DNA from: a virus
Virus record (IMG/VR): IMGVR_UViG_3300007734_000759
Location: 62,001-126,000 of that record
Length of the DNA stretch: 64,000 bases
Reading direction: 5' to 3' (one strand)
Shown here: piece after piece, positions 35,332 through 42,677 of the stretch
Layout: each line of letters opens with the position of its first letter
Position numbering within the stretch: the stretch's first letter is position 1
Made by a program: the position numbers and the translations under genes
Notes under the pieces: model-generated
The model's database searches: none
What the model was told of the DNA's origin: nothing
Seen by the model: only the letters and a program-made list of their open reading frames with translations

Positions 35332-35811
35332 ATGTTTTTAAACGCACATCAAATCGAACCCTTAATTCAAGGAACACCAGGAAAGAAAGCTCAAGTAGGT
35401 ATTGATCTTACCGTTTGTGATATCAAATCAATCCACGGAGGAGCTTTATTGAAAGATAAAACAGAACTACAACCCTACGCAACTAAGGCGTTAGACACCT
35501 TTGACGGTAAAGAAGGATGGTACCTAATCTCAGGACATGCTTACTCAGTAACATTTGACCAAGGAGTTAAACTAGGAAGTATTCACACAGCCTTTATTCG
35601 ACACCGTAGTTCTCTCTTACGTATGGGATGGACCTGTACAAGCGGAGTATACGATCCAGGATTCGAAGTAGATCAAATGGGAGCAGTGCTTATGGGTAAT
35701 TGTAATATCTTCATCGAGAAAGGAGCTCGCATTGCTCAGATTGTTGTAGCAGAAAATTATAATGCAGACCTCTACAATGGCCAATGGCAGGGTCAAAAGG
35801 ATGTTAAGTAG
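35332..35811 (+). CDS. dCTP deaminase/dUTPase-family protein
   Basis: A 159-residue trimeric dUTPase-fold protein. Conserved pieces: GIDLTV near residue 23, the substrate loop RHRSSLLRMGWTCTSGVYDP (residues ~90-110) and GFEVDQMGAVLM, then EKGARIAQIVVAEN. It would hydrolyse dUTP or deaminate dCTP, keeping uracil out of DNA and feeding dTTP synthesis. Which of the two reactions is catalysed cannot be settled by eye. Own promoter just upstream. Confidence 0.8.
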   Translation: MFLNAHQIEPLIQGTPGKKAQVGIDLTVCDIKSIHGGALLKDKTELQPYATKALDTFDGKEGWYLISGHAYSVTFDQGVKLGSIHTAFIRHRSSLLRMGWTCTSGVYDPGFEVDQMGAVLMGNCNIFIEKGARIAQIVVAENYNADLYNGQWQGQKDVK

Positions 35812-35821
35812 TAATGTAGAC

Positions 35822-35834
35822 TATTTATTATAAA
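35822..35834 (+). promoter_or_regulatory. TATTTATTATAAA candidate late-promoter motif
   Basis: Extended form of the ATTTAT motif, ending 7 nt before ATG 35842 (core TATTTAT ends 13 nt before). Confidence 0.4.
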
Positions 35835-35841
35835 ACATAAG

Positions 35842-36702
35842 ATGGCACGAGTATTAAACGAGCAATTTATTAGAATGCAAAAGCTTGCTGGAGTAATTAC
35901 AGAAGGTGAGTATAAGATGAAGATGCAAGAAGCTGATGAACAACAACTTGAAAAAGTAGCAGATGCAGTTGAAAAAAAGGCAGAACAAGTTGCAGACGAT
36001 CCTGAAAAAGCAAAACAAATATTAGCCGCAGTGAAGGCGGCAGGTATAGATATGAATCTCGTAGCACAAGCAGCTGCGCAACTCAAACAGGGAAAAGATC
36101 CTAAAGATGTTTTAACATCGATAGATAGTAAAGCACAAAAGGAAGTCACAGAAGGAGACAATGATAGTGTAAAAACATCTAAAACAAAGAAACTGTTACA
36201 GAACATGGGGCTAGGCTTCCTAGTTGGCGGATCAGCAGGATTCCTGGGTGCAGCAGGTATAGCAGGAGCAGCATTACTTTCAGGACCAGTTGCACCAGCT
36301 GTACTTTTTGCTGCTTTCCTATTAGGAGGAGGAGCGATAGGAGCAGGAATCGGCGCAGCCAATACCAACCGAGGCGATACAGGAGGTAACATACCAGACT
36401 ACATACTTATTCAGAACGCCCAAAAGGATTTTGACGAAGAGCAAGACAAAGCTTACAGAGAAACAGGCCGTCATAGAGAAACACCTAAAAGGGATCAAAT
36501 TTATATTGTCGATAACGGTGCTACACCCGAAGAACTTAAAGGTAAGGATTTATGGAGAAGAAGTTACAAAAATCGGGATGTATTGATTGATTTGTCAAAC
36601 ATTCCTATCTCAACAGACCGGCGTTTCGTACTATCTCCCGAATTAGAAAAAGAAAAAGAAGAATTAGCTCGACTTTCAGATAAGGCATGGCGAGGACGTT
36701 GA
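35842..36702 (+). CDS. Leader-bearing glycine-zipper membrane protein
   Basis: A 286-residue protein. Its start LNEQFIRMQKLAGVITEG (residues 5-22) is the same leader as in two proteins at 42.3-42.9 kb. After a charged helical region (~25-100) comes a hydrophobic Gly/Ala-rich stretch (~125-175: FLVGGSAGFLGAAGIAGAAL, LFAAFLLGGGAIGAGIGAA) able to form two membrane helices or a glycine zipper, then a charged soluble C-terminus. If the leader is a capsid-targeting peptide cleaved after ITE, the product would be packaged and injected, where the hydrophobic part could meet the host membrane. Holin is an alternative, less likely. Confidence 0.65.
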   Translation: MARVLNEQFIRMQKLAGVITEGEYKMKMQEADEQQLEKVADAVEKKAEQVADDPEKAKQILAAVKAAGIDMNLVAQAAAQLKQGKDPKDVLTSIDSKAQKEVTEGDNDSVKTSKTKKLLQNMGLGFLVGGSAGFLGAAGIAGAALLSGPVAPAVLFAAFLLGGGAIGAGIGAANTNRGDTGGNIPDYILIQNAQKDFDEEQDKAYRETGRHRETPKRDQIYIVDNGATPEELKGKDLWRRSYKNRDVLIDLSNIPISTDRRFVLSPELEKEKEELARLSDKAWRGR

Positions 36703-36738
36703 GTAATATTATAAACTATATTCTTAAAAAATCTTAAC

Positions 36739-36768
36739 AAGCCAACTTTATGTTGGCTTTTTCTTTTT
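36739..36768 (+). terminator. Intrinsic terminator
   Basis: AAGCCAAC (36739-36746), 5-nt loop, GTTGGCTT (36752-36759), then T-rich tail. Right arm contains the TTG of the next promoter. Confidence 0.85.
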
Positions 36769-36783
36769 CTGTGCGTATCTTTA
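36753..36783 (+). promoter_or_regulatory. Host-type promoter embedded in terminator
   Basis: TTG (36753-36755) in the hairpin, 20 nt, TATCTTTA (36776-36783). ATG at 36789 is 5 nt after the box, so the mRNA may be leaderless. Confidence 0.75.
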
Positions 36784-36788
36784 AGTAT

Positions 36789-37130
36789 ATGAAAAAATAC
36801 ATAGAAGTAAGATTAGACATTGAAGGTTTACACAACTGGCCAGATTGTAACCTACCACACGTAGATTATTTAGCACATCTACATCGTCACACATTCCAGA
36901 TCTTCTGTAGATCAGAAGTTAGCCATGGTAATCGAGATATTGAATTCATCGATCTCAAGCACAGAGTTAAGAAGTACATTGCCAACACTTGGTACGATCC
37001 AGCTTACGGATGCTGCAACTTTGGTGCAATGAGTTGTGAAATGATTGCCGAAGACCTACTAAACTATTTTGGATTTTGTAGAGTATCTGTATCAGAAGAT
37101 GGTGAGTTTTTTGGAATTGTTGAAATCTAA
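36789..37130 (+). CDS. Conserved phage protein of unknown function, possibly T-fold
   Basis: A 113-residue protein from ATG 36789, the first after the promoter. LHRHTFQIFCRSEVSHGNRD followed by IEFIDLKHRV and YGCCNFGAMSCEMIAEDLL are well-ordered and recall the HxH / DF-xx-LK pattern of tunnelling-fold (QueD/FolB) enzymes, but the catalytic set is incomplete. Family members in other phages are annotated as hypothetical. Neighbouring dNMP kinase-like and FolE genes suggest a pterin or nucleotide link. Stop overlaps the next ATG. Confidence 0.65.
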   Translation: MKKYIEVRLDIEGLHNWPDCNLPHVDYLAHLHRHTFQIFCRSEVSHGNRDIEFIDLKHRVKKYIANTWYDPAYGCCNFGAMSCEMIAEDLLNYFGFCRVSVSEDGEFFGIVEI

Positions 37131-37612
37131 TGAAAGTATTGTTCCTATTCGGAGAGATCTGCTCAGGTAAGAGCACATATGATCCAGGAGCTGAGTATCA
37201 CAGATACACAGTATCATCAGTAGTTAAAAAAATAATGCAAACAGAGGATAGAGCATTGCTTCAAGATTCTAAACACCTTACCGAGCACATTGCAAACACG
37301 ATTTGTGAAGACATCTTCTACTATCAGAATTTTGTATTCGTTGATGAGCAAAGTACTCCTCAATATTTCGTGGTAGACGGGATTAGACAGTATGAAATAC
37401 TAACTATCATTGAAGATTATTTGACACGTACCTACCCGAGTTTAACACTGGAATACAAGTGGTTGGAAGTGGATCGAGAAGAACGTAAACGTAGATTTGA
37501 AGCTCGTAAGGATGTTAAAGATACTTTATCATTTGAAGAAGCAGAAAAAAGAGATAATGAGTTGGGATTATCAACTTTATTTAGTATATTAAAAGAACAA
37601 AATAAAATTTAA
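37130..37612 (+). CDS. P-loop (deoxy)nucleoside monophosphate kinase-like protein
   Basis: A 160-residue small kinase with Walker A GEICSGKST at residues 8-16, a FVVDGIRQYEIL segment, and an LEVDREERKRRFEARKD lid region rich in Arg, as in phage dNMP kinases and adenylate-kinase-like enzymes. It would phosphorylate dNMPs (possibly including modified ones) for DNA synthesis. Overlaps the upstream gene by one base and precedes folE by 2 nt. Confidence 0.75.
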   Translation: MKVLFLFGEICSGKSTYDPGAEYHRYTVSSVVKKIMQTEDRALLQDSKHLTEHIANTICEDIFYYQNFVFVDEQSTPQYFVVDGIRQYEILTIIEDYLTRTYPSLTLEYKWLEVDREERKRRFEARKDVKDTLSFEEAEKRDNELGLSTLFSILKEQNKI

Positions 37613-37614
37613 GT

Positions 37615-38256
37615 ATGGAGTTATTGAAAAAGCCTAATGGCAACATTGTACGAACTGAGGAGGAAAAAGCTCAAATGATCGAACAAGCAGCTGTGTATTA
37701 TGGTCAGTTTTTGAACGCTTTAGGGTTTGACTGGGCTGCTGATGCACACTCAGCAGATACCCCACGTCGAGTGGCTAAAGCATGGGTACATGATTTAATT
37801 AAAGGATCAATTAATGCAGAGCCGAAAATTACTGCTTTTCCTAATGATGAAGGGTACACGGGTATTATAGCACAAACAAGGATACCGGTGGTGAGTATGT
37901 GCGCACACCACAACTTGCAATTCGTTGGTATCTGCCATGCGGCCTACATACCAGGAAAGGAAAACACCGACATGGTTATTGGCCTAAGCAAGCTGAACCG
38001 CATTGTAGATTTCTATGCTCGCAGACCTCAGATTCAGGAAAGTTTGACCAAACAGATCCATGATCATATTGATCGTTTATGTGTAGGTAATCGTGGAGTT
38101 GCTGTGGTAATCGAATCACAACACAATTGTGTACGTTGTCGACAACTTAACCACGAAAGTGTTATGAAAACCTCTCAACTATCTGGATACTTCTTCACGA
38201 ATGAAATAGGCACTCGCACTGAGTTGTTTTCTCTAATCGAGAACTCCAGACTTTAA
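37615..38256 (+). CDS. folE: GTP cyclohydrolase I
   Basis: A 213-residue FolE. It converts GTP to dihydroneopterin triphosphate, the entry step to folate and to 7-deazaguanine synthesis. Zinc and catalytic motifs: DTPRRVAKAW, VVSMCAHHNLQFVGICHAAY (Cys and His ligands, with Ala in place of the usual Glu of CEHH), GLSKLNRIVDFYARRPQIQE and NCVRCRQLNHES. With QueD- and QueE-like genes 3-5 kb upstream and a DpdA-like gene downstream it forms a DNA-modification pathway. Confidence 0.95.
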   Translation: MELLKKPNGNIVRTEEEKAQMIEQAAVYYGQFLNALGFDWAADAHSADTPRRVAKAWVHDLIKGSINAEPKITAFPNDEGYTGIIAQTRIPVVSMCAHHNLQFVGICHAAYIPGKENTDMVIGLSKLNRIVDFYARRPQIQESLTKQIHDHIDRLCVGNRGVAVVIESQHNCVRCRQLNHESVMKTSQLSGYFFTNEIGTRTELFSLIENSRL

Positions 38257-38274
38257 TCTTTCAGGAATGTCGGC

Positions 38275-38287
38275 TATTTATTACAAA
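38275..38287 (+). promoter_or_regulatory. TATTTATTACAAA candidate promoter motif
   Basis: ATTTAT-type motif 18 nt before the HNH gene's ATG (core 38275-38281). Confidence 0.35.
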
Positions 38288-38299
38288 TAAACTAATACA

Positions 38300-39049
38300 A
38301 TGGCTGACATTTCATCTATTAAAGTTAACAAAGGAGATGTGTTTGGACACTGGACTGTTGTAAGCATCTACACAGCCCAGAAGGTTGAGTGTGTATGTAG
38401 ATGTGGGTATGTTAAAGAACAAAGACAAACAGACCTACTCAGAGGGGCAACTAAACAATGTCCAAGTTGCTATGCTAAAAAACCTAAGGCAGGAATTGAA
38501 ACAGGAAAGAGGTTTGGTAAGTGGACGGTTGTCGACGTTGAGGACTATACCTACCTGTATAGGAGGAATGGAAAGGTACTAGAGAGGCAGTATAGATGTA
38601 TTTGCGATTGTGGAACAGAAAAGTACATCAGAACATCACACATAACCAGAGGGCTATCAAAACAATGTGGCACGTGCCGTATGATGGATTACTCGGTAAG
38701 TACCGTAGGTTGTATACCAACCACAGATATTAAGAGGTATAAGGCAGGAGCAGCCAAGCGAAATAAGGAATGGAATATCACTTCCGAGTACTTATACGAA
38801 CTATACGAGAAGCAAAATAGGCTTTGTGCTCTGACAGGTATACCCATACAGTTTTCTCAAAAAGGTATAGGGACTCCAGGAGCTAAGGATGTTAGCACAG
38901 CTTCTCTTGATCGAATAGATTCGACGAAAGGGTACACACCTGATAACATACAGTGGATACATAAGGATGTAAATAAAATGAAAATGGATTTGGAAGAACT
39001 AAATTTTCTTCGTATAGTTAAACAAATATACGAATACAAACAACTATAA
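38300..39049 (+). CDS. HNH homing endonuclease with N-terminal zinc-ribbon DNA-binding region
   Basis: A 249-residue free-standing endonuclease. Residues ~1-130 hold two repeats of a G-x-x-FGxWTVV...C-x-CG...CxxC unit (VCRCGYVKEQ/QCPSCYAKK and ICDCGTEKYI/QCGTCRMMD), zinc-ribbon DNA-binding modules common in phage HNH proteins. The C-terminal nuclease has CALTGIPIQF, ASLDRIDSTKGYTPDNIQWI and HKDVNKMKMDL, a typical HNH core. It is inserted between folE and the DpdA-like gene with a private upstream motif; a selfish element. Confidence 0.85.
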   Translation: MADISSIKVNKGDVFGHWTVVSIYTAQKVECVCRCGYVKEQRQTDLLRGATKQCPSCYAKKPKAGIETGKRFGKWTVVDVEDYTYLYRRNGKVLERQYRCICDCGTEKYIRTSHITRGLSKQCGTCRMMDYSVSTVGCIPTTDIKRYKAGAAKRNKEWNITSEYLYELYEKQNRLCALTGIPIQFSQKGIGTPGAKDVSTASLDRIDSTKGYTPDNIQWIHKDVNKMKMDLEELNFLRIVKQIYEYKQL

Positions 39050-39059
39050 AAAAATTAAT

Positions 39060-39854
39060 ATGATGGATTTCTATGTAATATCTCCAGTAAGTGATCTTTC
39101 ACCTATGGATCTAGGTAACCGAATCTTCGTATTGGCTCACCTATGGGTACAGTTCCCACACTATCAGAATCACATTCTACAGAAAAAGGAAGAAGGATAC
39201 TGGATTACCTTAGATAACTCTGCAGCAGAACGAGCTCTAGTAACAGAGGATGTATTAATTGACGTATGCCACGAATTGATGCCTGACGAAGTAATTGCAC
39301 CTGATGTATTGTTCGATAAGGATGCAACTATCCAAAACGCAATCAAGTTTAGAGAGCGAATGGAAGAAGAAGGATTGTTAGGTACTATCGACATCTTCTT
39401 TTGCCCTCAAGGAGCAACTAAAGAGGATTGGTTAGAGGCATACGAATGGGGTATCAACCAAGACTGGATTAATGTAATTGGTTTCTCTAAGATTGCTATT
39501 CCAAATGCATGGCTTCCAGAGTGGAAAGATGATCAAGGAATCAAAGAAGCTCGTCATGCAGCATACGATTACCTGAAGGAAAGAGATATGTTAAAGAAGC
39601 CTATCCATTGCCTTGGCCAGGGGGATCCAACAGAATTCACATACTACGACCATCCAATGATGCGAAGCACAGACTCAGTATTCCCAGTACTAGCTGCTTC
39701 TTTAGGACAGGACTTCCGCATTGATCACGAGACTCGTACTCCAACACCTCACAACTTCTTAGAGACTTACGATATGAGTAAAGTAGATAAGGAGCTTATC
39801 AGAGCTAATGTTGAGTTCTTGAAGATGAGTTGTACAGGAGATCTATTAATCTAA
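39060..39854 (+). CDS. dpdA: DpdA-like DNA 7-deazaguanine transglycosylase
   Basis: A 264-residue TGT-like TIM-barrel protein. DpdA enzymes replace guanine in DNA with a 7-deazaguanine base. Marks: YWITLDNSAAERA (family LDNGAxE, substrate-binding Asp), ELMPDEVIAPDVLFDKDATI, IDIFFCPQGATKEDWLEAYE, and MRSTDSVFPVLAASLG with Asp205 as the expected nucleophile (family R-x-x-D-S/T). It is short, as phage DpdA are, and lacks the tRNA-binding zinc site of TGT. Co-location with FolE, QueD and QueE supports the role. Initial ATGATG allows a start at 39060 or 39063. Assignment by motif pattern only. Confidence 0.72.
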   Translation: MMDFYVISPVSDLSPMDLGNRIFVLAHLWVQFPHYQNHILQKKEEGYWITLDNSAAERALVTEDVLIDVCHELMPDEVIAPDVLFDKDATIQNAIKFRERMEEEGLLGTIDIFFCPQGATKEDWLEAYEWGINQDWINVIGFSKIAIPNAWLPEWKDDQGIKEARHAAYDYLKERDMLKKPIHCLGQGDPTEFTYYDHPMMRSTDSVFPVLAASLGQDFRIDHETRTPTPHNFLETYDMSKVDKELIRANVEFLKMSCTGDLLI

Positions 39855-39876
39855 CACACCACCCAGATGATAAATC

Positions 39877-39900
39877 AAGCCAACTTTTTGTTGGCTTTTT
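39877..39900 (+). terminator. Intrinsic terminator after dpdA-like gene
   Basis: AAGCCAAC (39877-39884), TTTTT loop, GTTGGCTT (39890-39897), then T's. Nearly the same stem as the terminator at 36739. Confidence 0.88.
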
Positions 39901-39921
39901 TATTTTTTATGCGTATCTTTA
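39891..39921 (+). promoter_or_regulatory. Host-type promoter embedded in terminator, before DNA polymerase
   Basis: TTG (39891-39893) in the stem, 20 nt, TATCTTTA (39914-39921); ATG at 39928 after 6 nt, so probably leaderless. Confidence 0.78.
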
Positions 39922-39927
39922 ATCAAT

Positions 39928-42234
39928 ATGAGCAATAAGAGTTATAAAATCATTACTACGCAAGAAGGTGTAGTTGAGTTGATGGAACATATCGAAAAGC
40001 ATAACATAATAGCTTTTGATACTGAAACCACAACCTTGAATCCAAGACACGGACAGATCATTGGATTCTCAGTATCAGGGCAAATAGGAGAGGGATATTA
40101 TTTTCCTACTCGTATTTGGAACCCTACTTCTCAACAAATCGAAGACTTAGAGATAGCAGGAATATCTTGTGATAAGATTGCAAAGAAGTTATTGAAGATG
40201 TTAGTAGGTAAACAGCTTGTCATGCACAACGCATCATTCGATACTCGATACACTAAGAACTTCTACGGTATAGACTTACTTCCTTCTCTATGGGTCGATA
40301 CAGGATTGCTAGTACATACAGTACAGGAAGAAGGAGCTTTTGGATTTGGTAATCCTTTTGGATTGAAATCTATTGCAATCATGGTTCAGAAAGAGATTGG
40401 ACTTGATGTAGAGAAAGCAGCTAACGAAGAGCAGTTAATCCTTAAAGAGAATATCAAAGCTAACGGAGGATCAACCACAAAGGAAAACTTTGAAATCTTC
40501 AAAGCAGATATGCAAATACTTGGAGAATATGCTGCAGCAGATACTGACTTAACTTTACGAATCTGTAATCACTTTTTAGAAATCTTAGAGAAAGAAGGTC
40601 TAACTGATTTCTTTTTTGAGGAAGAAGTTATGCCTCTATACCGAGAAGTAACAGTTCTAATGGAGGACAGAGGTATTGCTTTGGATATGGAACTGATCGA
40701 AAAGACAGATACACAGATTCAAGAAGATCAGAGACTGTATGGTAAGAAGGTACTAGATTCTCTGATGGCTTTACCTAAGACAAGAGAATGGATTATCGAT
40801 CAAGCATTTAAAGAATGTCCACCATCCCATAAAGGAAAGTGGGCAAGTGTATACGCTGAGATGCGACAACTACCACTACCTAAGACAGCTAAAGGATATT
40901 CTTTAACAGCAAAAACATTAGCAGTACTTACTGATCCTATGGATATTGCTTTTTTAAAGGACGGAAATATCGAAGCAGTACCTGAGGAATTCAGAGCTAA
41001 GATCTCTCTAAAACTATGGAAAGAGAAGAACGATGGAGTTTACATCAACATCCAATCAAAAGTCCAGCTAGGAGATATTGCATTCAACTACTTAGGTATT
41101 AAGCCACTATCAACAACTGCAAAAGGAAAACCACAGTTTGATGATGATATATTAGAGGCACTTGCTCCTAAACACGACTGGGCAGAGAACTTACGAATCT
41201 ATAACAAGCTATTGAAGATTAAATCTACATACATTGATAGGTTCTATCTTAAAGCAGAGGATGGAATCTTCTATCCCTACTTTAAACAAAACGGAACAGT
41301 ATCAGGACGTTATGGATCGGACATGCAACAGCTTCCCAAACCAAAAGAGGATGGAGAGGCAGCAGAGATTGTAGTTAGATACAATAACGAGATTCGAGCT
41401 TTCTTCAAAAGCAGACCAGGCTATAAGTTTGTAGATTGCGACTACGAATCATTAGAACCTCACTTATTTGCTTCAGTATCGGATGATAAGAACCTGCAAG
41501 AGATCTTTAATAACGGATATGACTTCTACTCCTATGTAGCGATTAGAACTGAGAAGATGGAAGGAGTATCCGCAGATAAGAAAGCACCTAACTTTTTGAA
41601 GAAAGTAGATCCAGTAAAGAGACAAAGAGCTAAGTCGTATTCACTTGGAATGGCTTATGGTATGAGTCCTTATGCATTAGCGATGTCGTTAGGAATTGAT
41701 AAGAAGGAAGGAGCACAACTGCACTCTGCTTACTTAGAAGGGTTCCCTGGTGTAGCTAACTGGATTGATAAGTCAAGAGAGCATTTCAAAGAACACGGAT
41801 ACGTTAAGAATAAAGTAGGACGTATTAGACATTTGAATAAAGGTAAAGAAGTGTACGATGTACTAGGAGAATCTATTATGGATTTCAAAGTACGTAAGAC
41901 TCTTTCACAGGAATATGGAACAGAAGCAGTACAAAAGTGGTATGGAGATTACAGAAACGCTCTGAACAACTGTTTGAACTTTCAAATCCAATCCTTTGCA
42001 GCATCAGTAGTGAATAGAGCAGCGCTAGCAATCAATAGAGCTTTCAAAGAAAGAGGATGGGATGCACAAGTAATAGCACAGATCCATGACCAATTAGTTA
42101 TGGAAGTGGCAGAGGAACACGCAGAGGAAGCAGCTAAGATTGTACAGCATCTAATGCAAACAACCACACAACCTCCAGGCATCACTCTAAAAGCACCACC
42201 AGAGATCGCAACTAACCTTAGAGATGGGCATTAA
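39928..42234 (+). CDS. DNA polymerase, family A with 3'-5' exonuclease
   Basis: A 768-residue replicative-type polymerase. Exonuclease: FDTETTTLNPRHGQIIGFS (Asp31, Glu33), HNASFDTRY, and YAAADTDLTLRI. Polymerase: motif A DCDYESLEPHLFA (Asp505, steric-gate Glu kept), motif B RQRAKSYSLGMAYGMSP, motif C QIHDQLVMEV (Asp721). Unlike T4 (family B gp43), this phage pairs T4-type gp32, UvsX, gp41 and RNase H with a PolA enzyme, and also has a second truncated PolA at 21.0 kb. Own terminator-embedded promoter, with the ATG 6 nt after the box. Confidence 0.95.
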   Translation: MSNKSYKIITTQEGVVELMEHIEKHNIIAFDTETTTLNPRHGQIIGFSVSGQIGEGYYFPTRIWNPTSQQIEDLEIAGISCDKIAKKLLKMLVGKQLVMHNASFDTRYTKNFYGIDLLPSLWVDTGLLVHTVQEEGAFGFGNPFGLKSIAIMVQKEIGLDVEKAANEEQLILKENIKANGGSTTKENFEIFKADMQILGEYAAADTDLTLRICNHFLEILEKEGLTDFFFEEEVMPLYREVTVLMEDRGIALDMELIEKTDTQIQEDQRLYGKKVLDSLMALPKTREWIIDQAFKECPPSHKGKWASVYAEMRQLPLPKTAKGYSLTAKTLAVLTDPMDIAFLKDGNIEAVPEEFRAKISLKLWKEKNDGVYINIQSKVQLGDIAFNYLGIKPLSTTAKGKPQFDDDILEALAPKHDWAENLRIYNKLLKIKSTYIDRFYLKAEDGIFYPYFKQNGTVSGRYGSDMQQLPKPKEDGEAAEIVVRYNNEIRAFFKSRPGYKFVDCDYESLEPHLFASVSDDKNLQEIFNNGYDFYSYVAIRTEKMEGVSADKKAPNFLKKVDPVKRQRAKSYSLGMAYGMSPYALAMSLGIDKKEGAQLHSAYLEGFPGVANWIDKSREHFKEHGYVKNKVGRIRHLNKGKEVYDVLGESIMDFKVRKTLSQEYGTEAVQKWYGDYRNALNNCLNFQIQSFAASVVNRAALAINRAFKERGWDAQVIAQIHDQLVMEVAEEHAEEAAKIVQHLMQTTTQPPGITLKAPPEIATNLRDGH

Positions 42235-42249
42235 TCGTGAACAACAGAC

Positions 42250-42262
42250 TATTTATAATTAA
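42250..42262 (+). promoter_or_regulatory. TATTTATAATTAA candidate late-promoter motif
   Basis: ATTTAT-type motif 14 nt (from core end 42256) before ATG 42271. Confidence 0.4.
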
Positions 42263-42339
42263 AAACAAATATGAAACAACCATTAAATGAACAATTCCGC
42301 AGAATGCAAAAACTTGCTGGAATTATTACTGAAGGAATG
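42261..42339 (+). repeat. Leader-coding direct repeat, copy 1
   Basis: 79 nt covering the upstream AAAAACAAAT and codons 1-23 of the first small leader protein; matches 42599-42677 at 74 of 79 positions by eye, after which the two genes are unrelated. Confidence 0.85.
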
Positions 42340-42597
42340 TCATCTACCGCTACTTACGAAGGCGATCCTGTAACTATAGTTGCAATGTATGATAACATTG
42401 GAGATGCTGTTGAAGGAGCAAAGAAATACTTAGACGGAGGTAATGGAGAGATCACCTCAGATCAGTGGATGGATGCTGATGGAAGATATTATATGCAAGA
42501 TCTTGCTGGAAGCACTCAAATTGCTCACATCGCAGGCGTAGGAGAAGTTCCAGGATCTCAACCACCTATGTTAGTAGATGCTTCTGAGCTAGACTAA
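42271..42597 (+). CDS. Leader-bearing small protein A (putative internal head protein)
   Basis: A 108-residue protein. Residues 1-22 (KQPLNEQFRRMQKLAGIITE then G) are an amphipathic basic leader shared with 42609 and 35842; the rest is acidic and unrelated to the neighbour (STATYEGDPVTIVAMYDNIG..., DQWMDADGRYYMQDLAG). T4 internal proteins carry short capsid-targeting leaders removed by the prohead protease after (L/I)-x-E; ITE|G fits. The prediction is that the mature ~86-residue part is packaged and injected. No known domain in the cargo. Confidence 0.65.
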   Translation: MKQPLNEQFRRMQKLAGIITEGMSSTATYEGDPVTIVAMYDNIGDAVEGAKKYLDGGNGEITSDQWMDADGRYYMQDLAGSTQIAHIAGVGEVPGSQPPMLVDASELD

Positions 42598-42598
42598 T

Positions 42599-42677
42599 AA
42601 AAACAAATATGAAACAACAACTAAATGAGCAATTCCGCAGAATGCAAAAACTTGCTGGAATTATCACCGAAGGAATG
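42599..42677 (+). repeat. Leader-coding direct repeat, copy 2
   Basis: Second copy of the 79-nt repeat (see 42261-42339); five mismatches, four of them synonymous, one Pro to Gln at residue 4. Confidence 0.85.

Noticed and set aside
35842-36702. Calling the Gly-zipper protein a holin
   Set aside because: It is too long (286 aa) with large soluble flanks, no endolysin gene is adjacent, and it shares its N-terminal leader with two soluble proteins.
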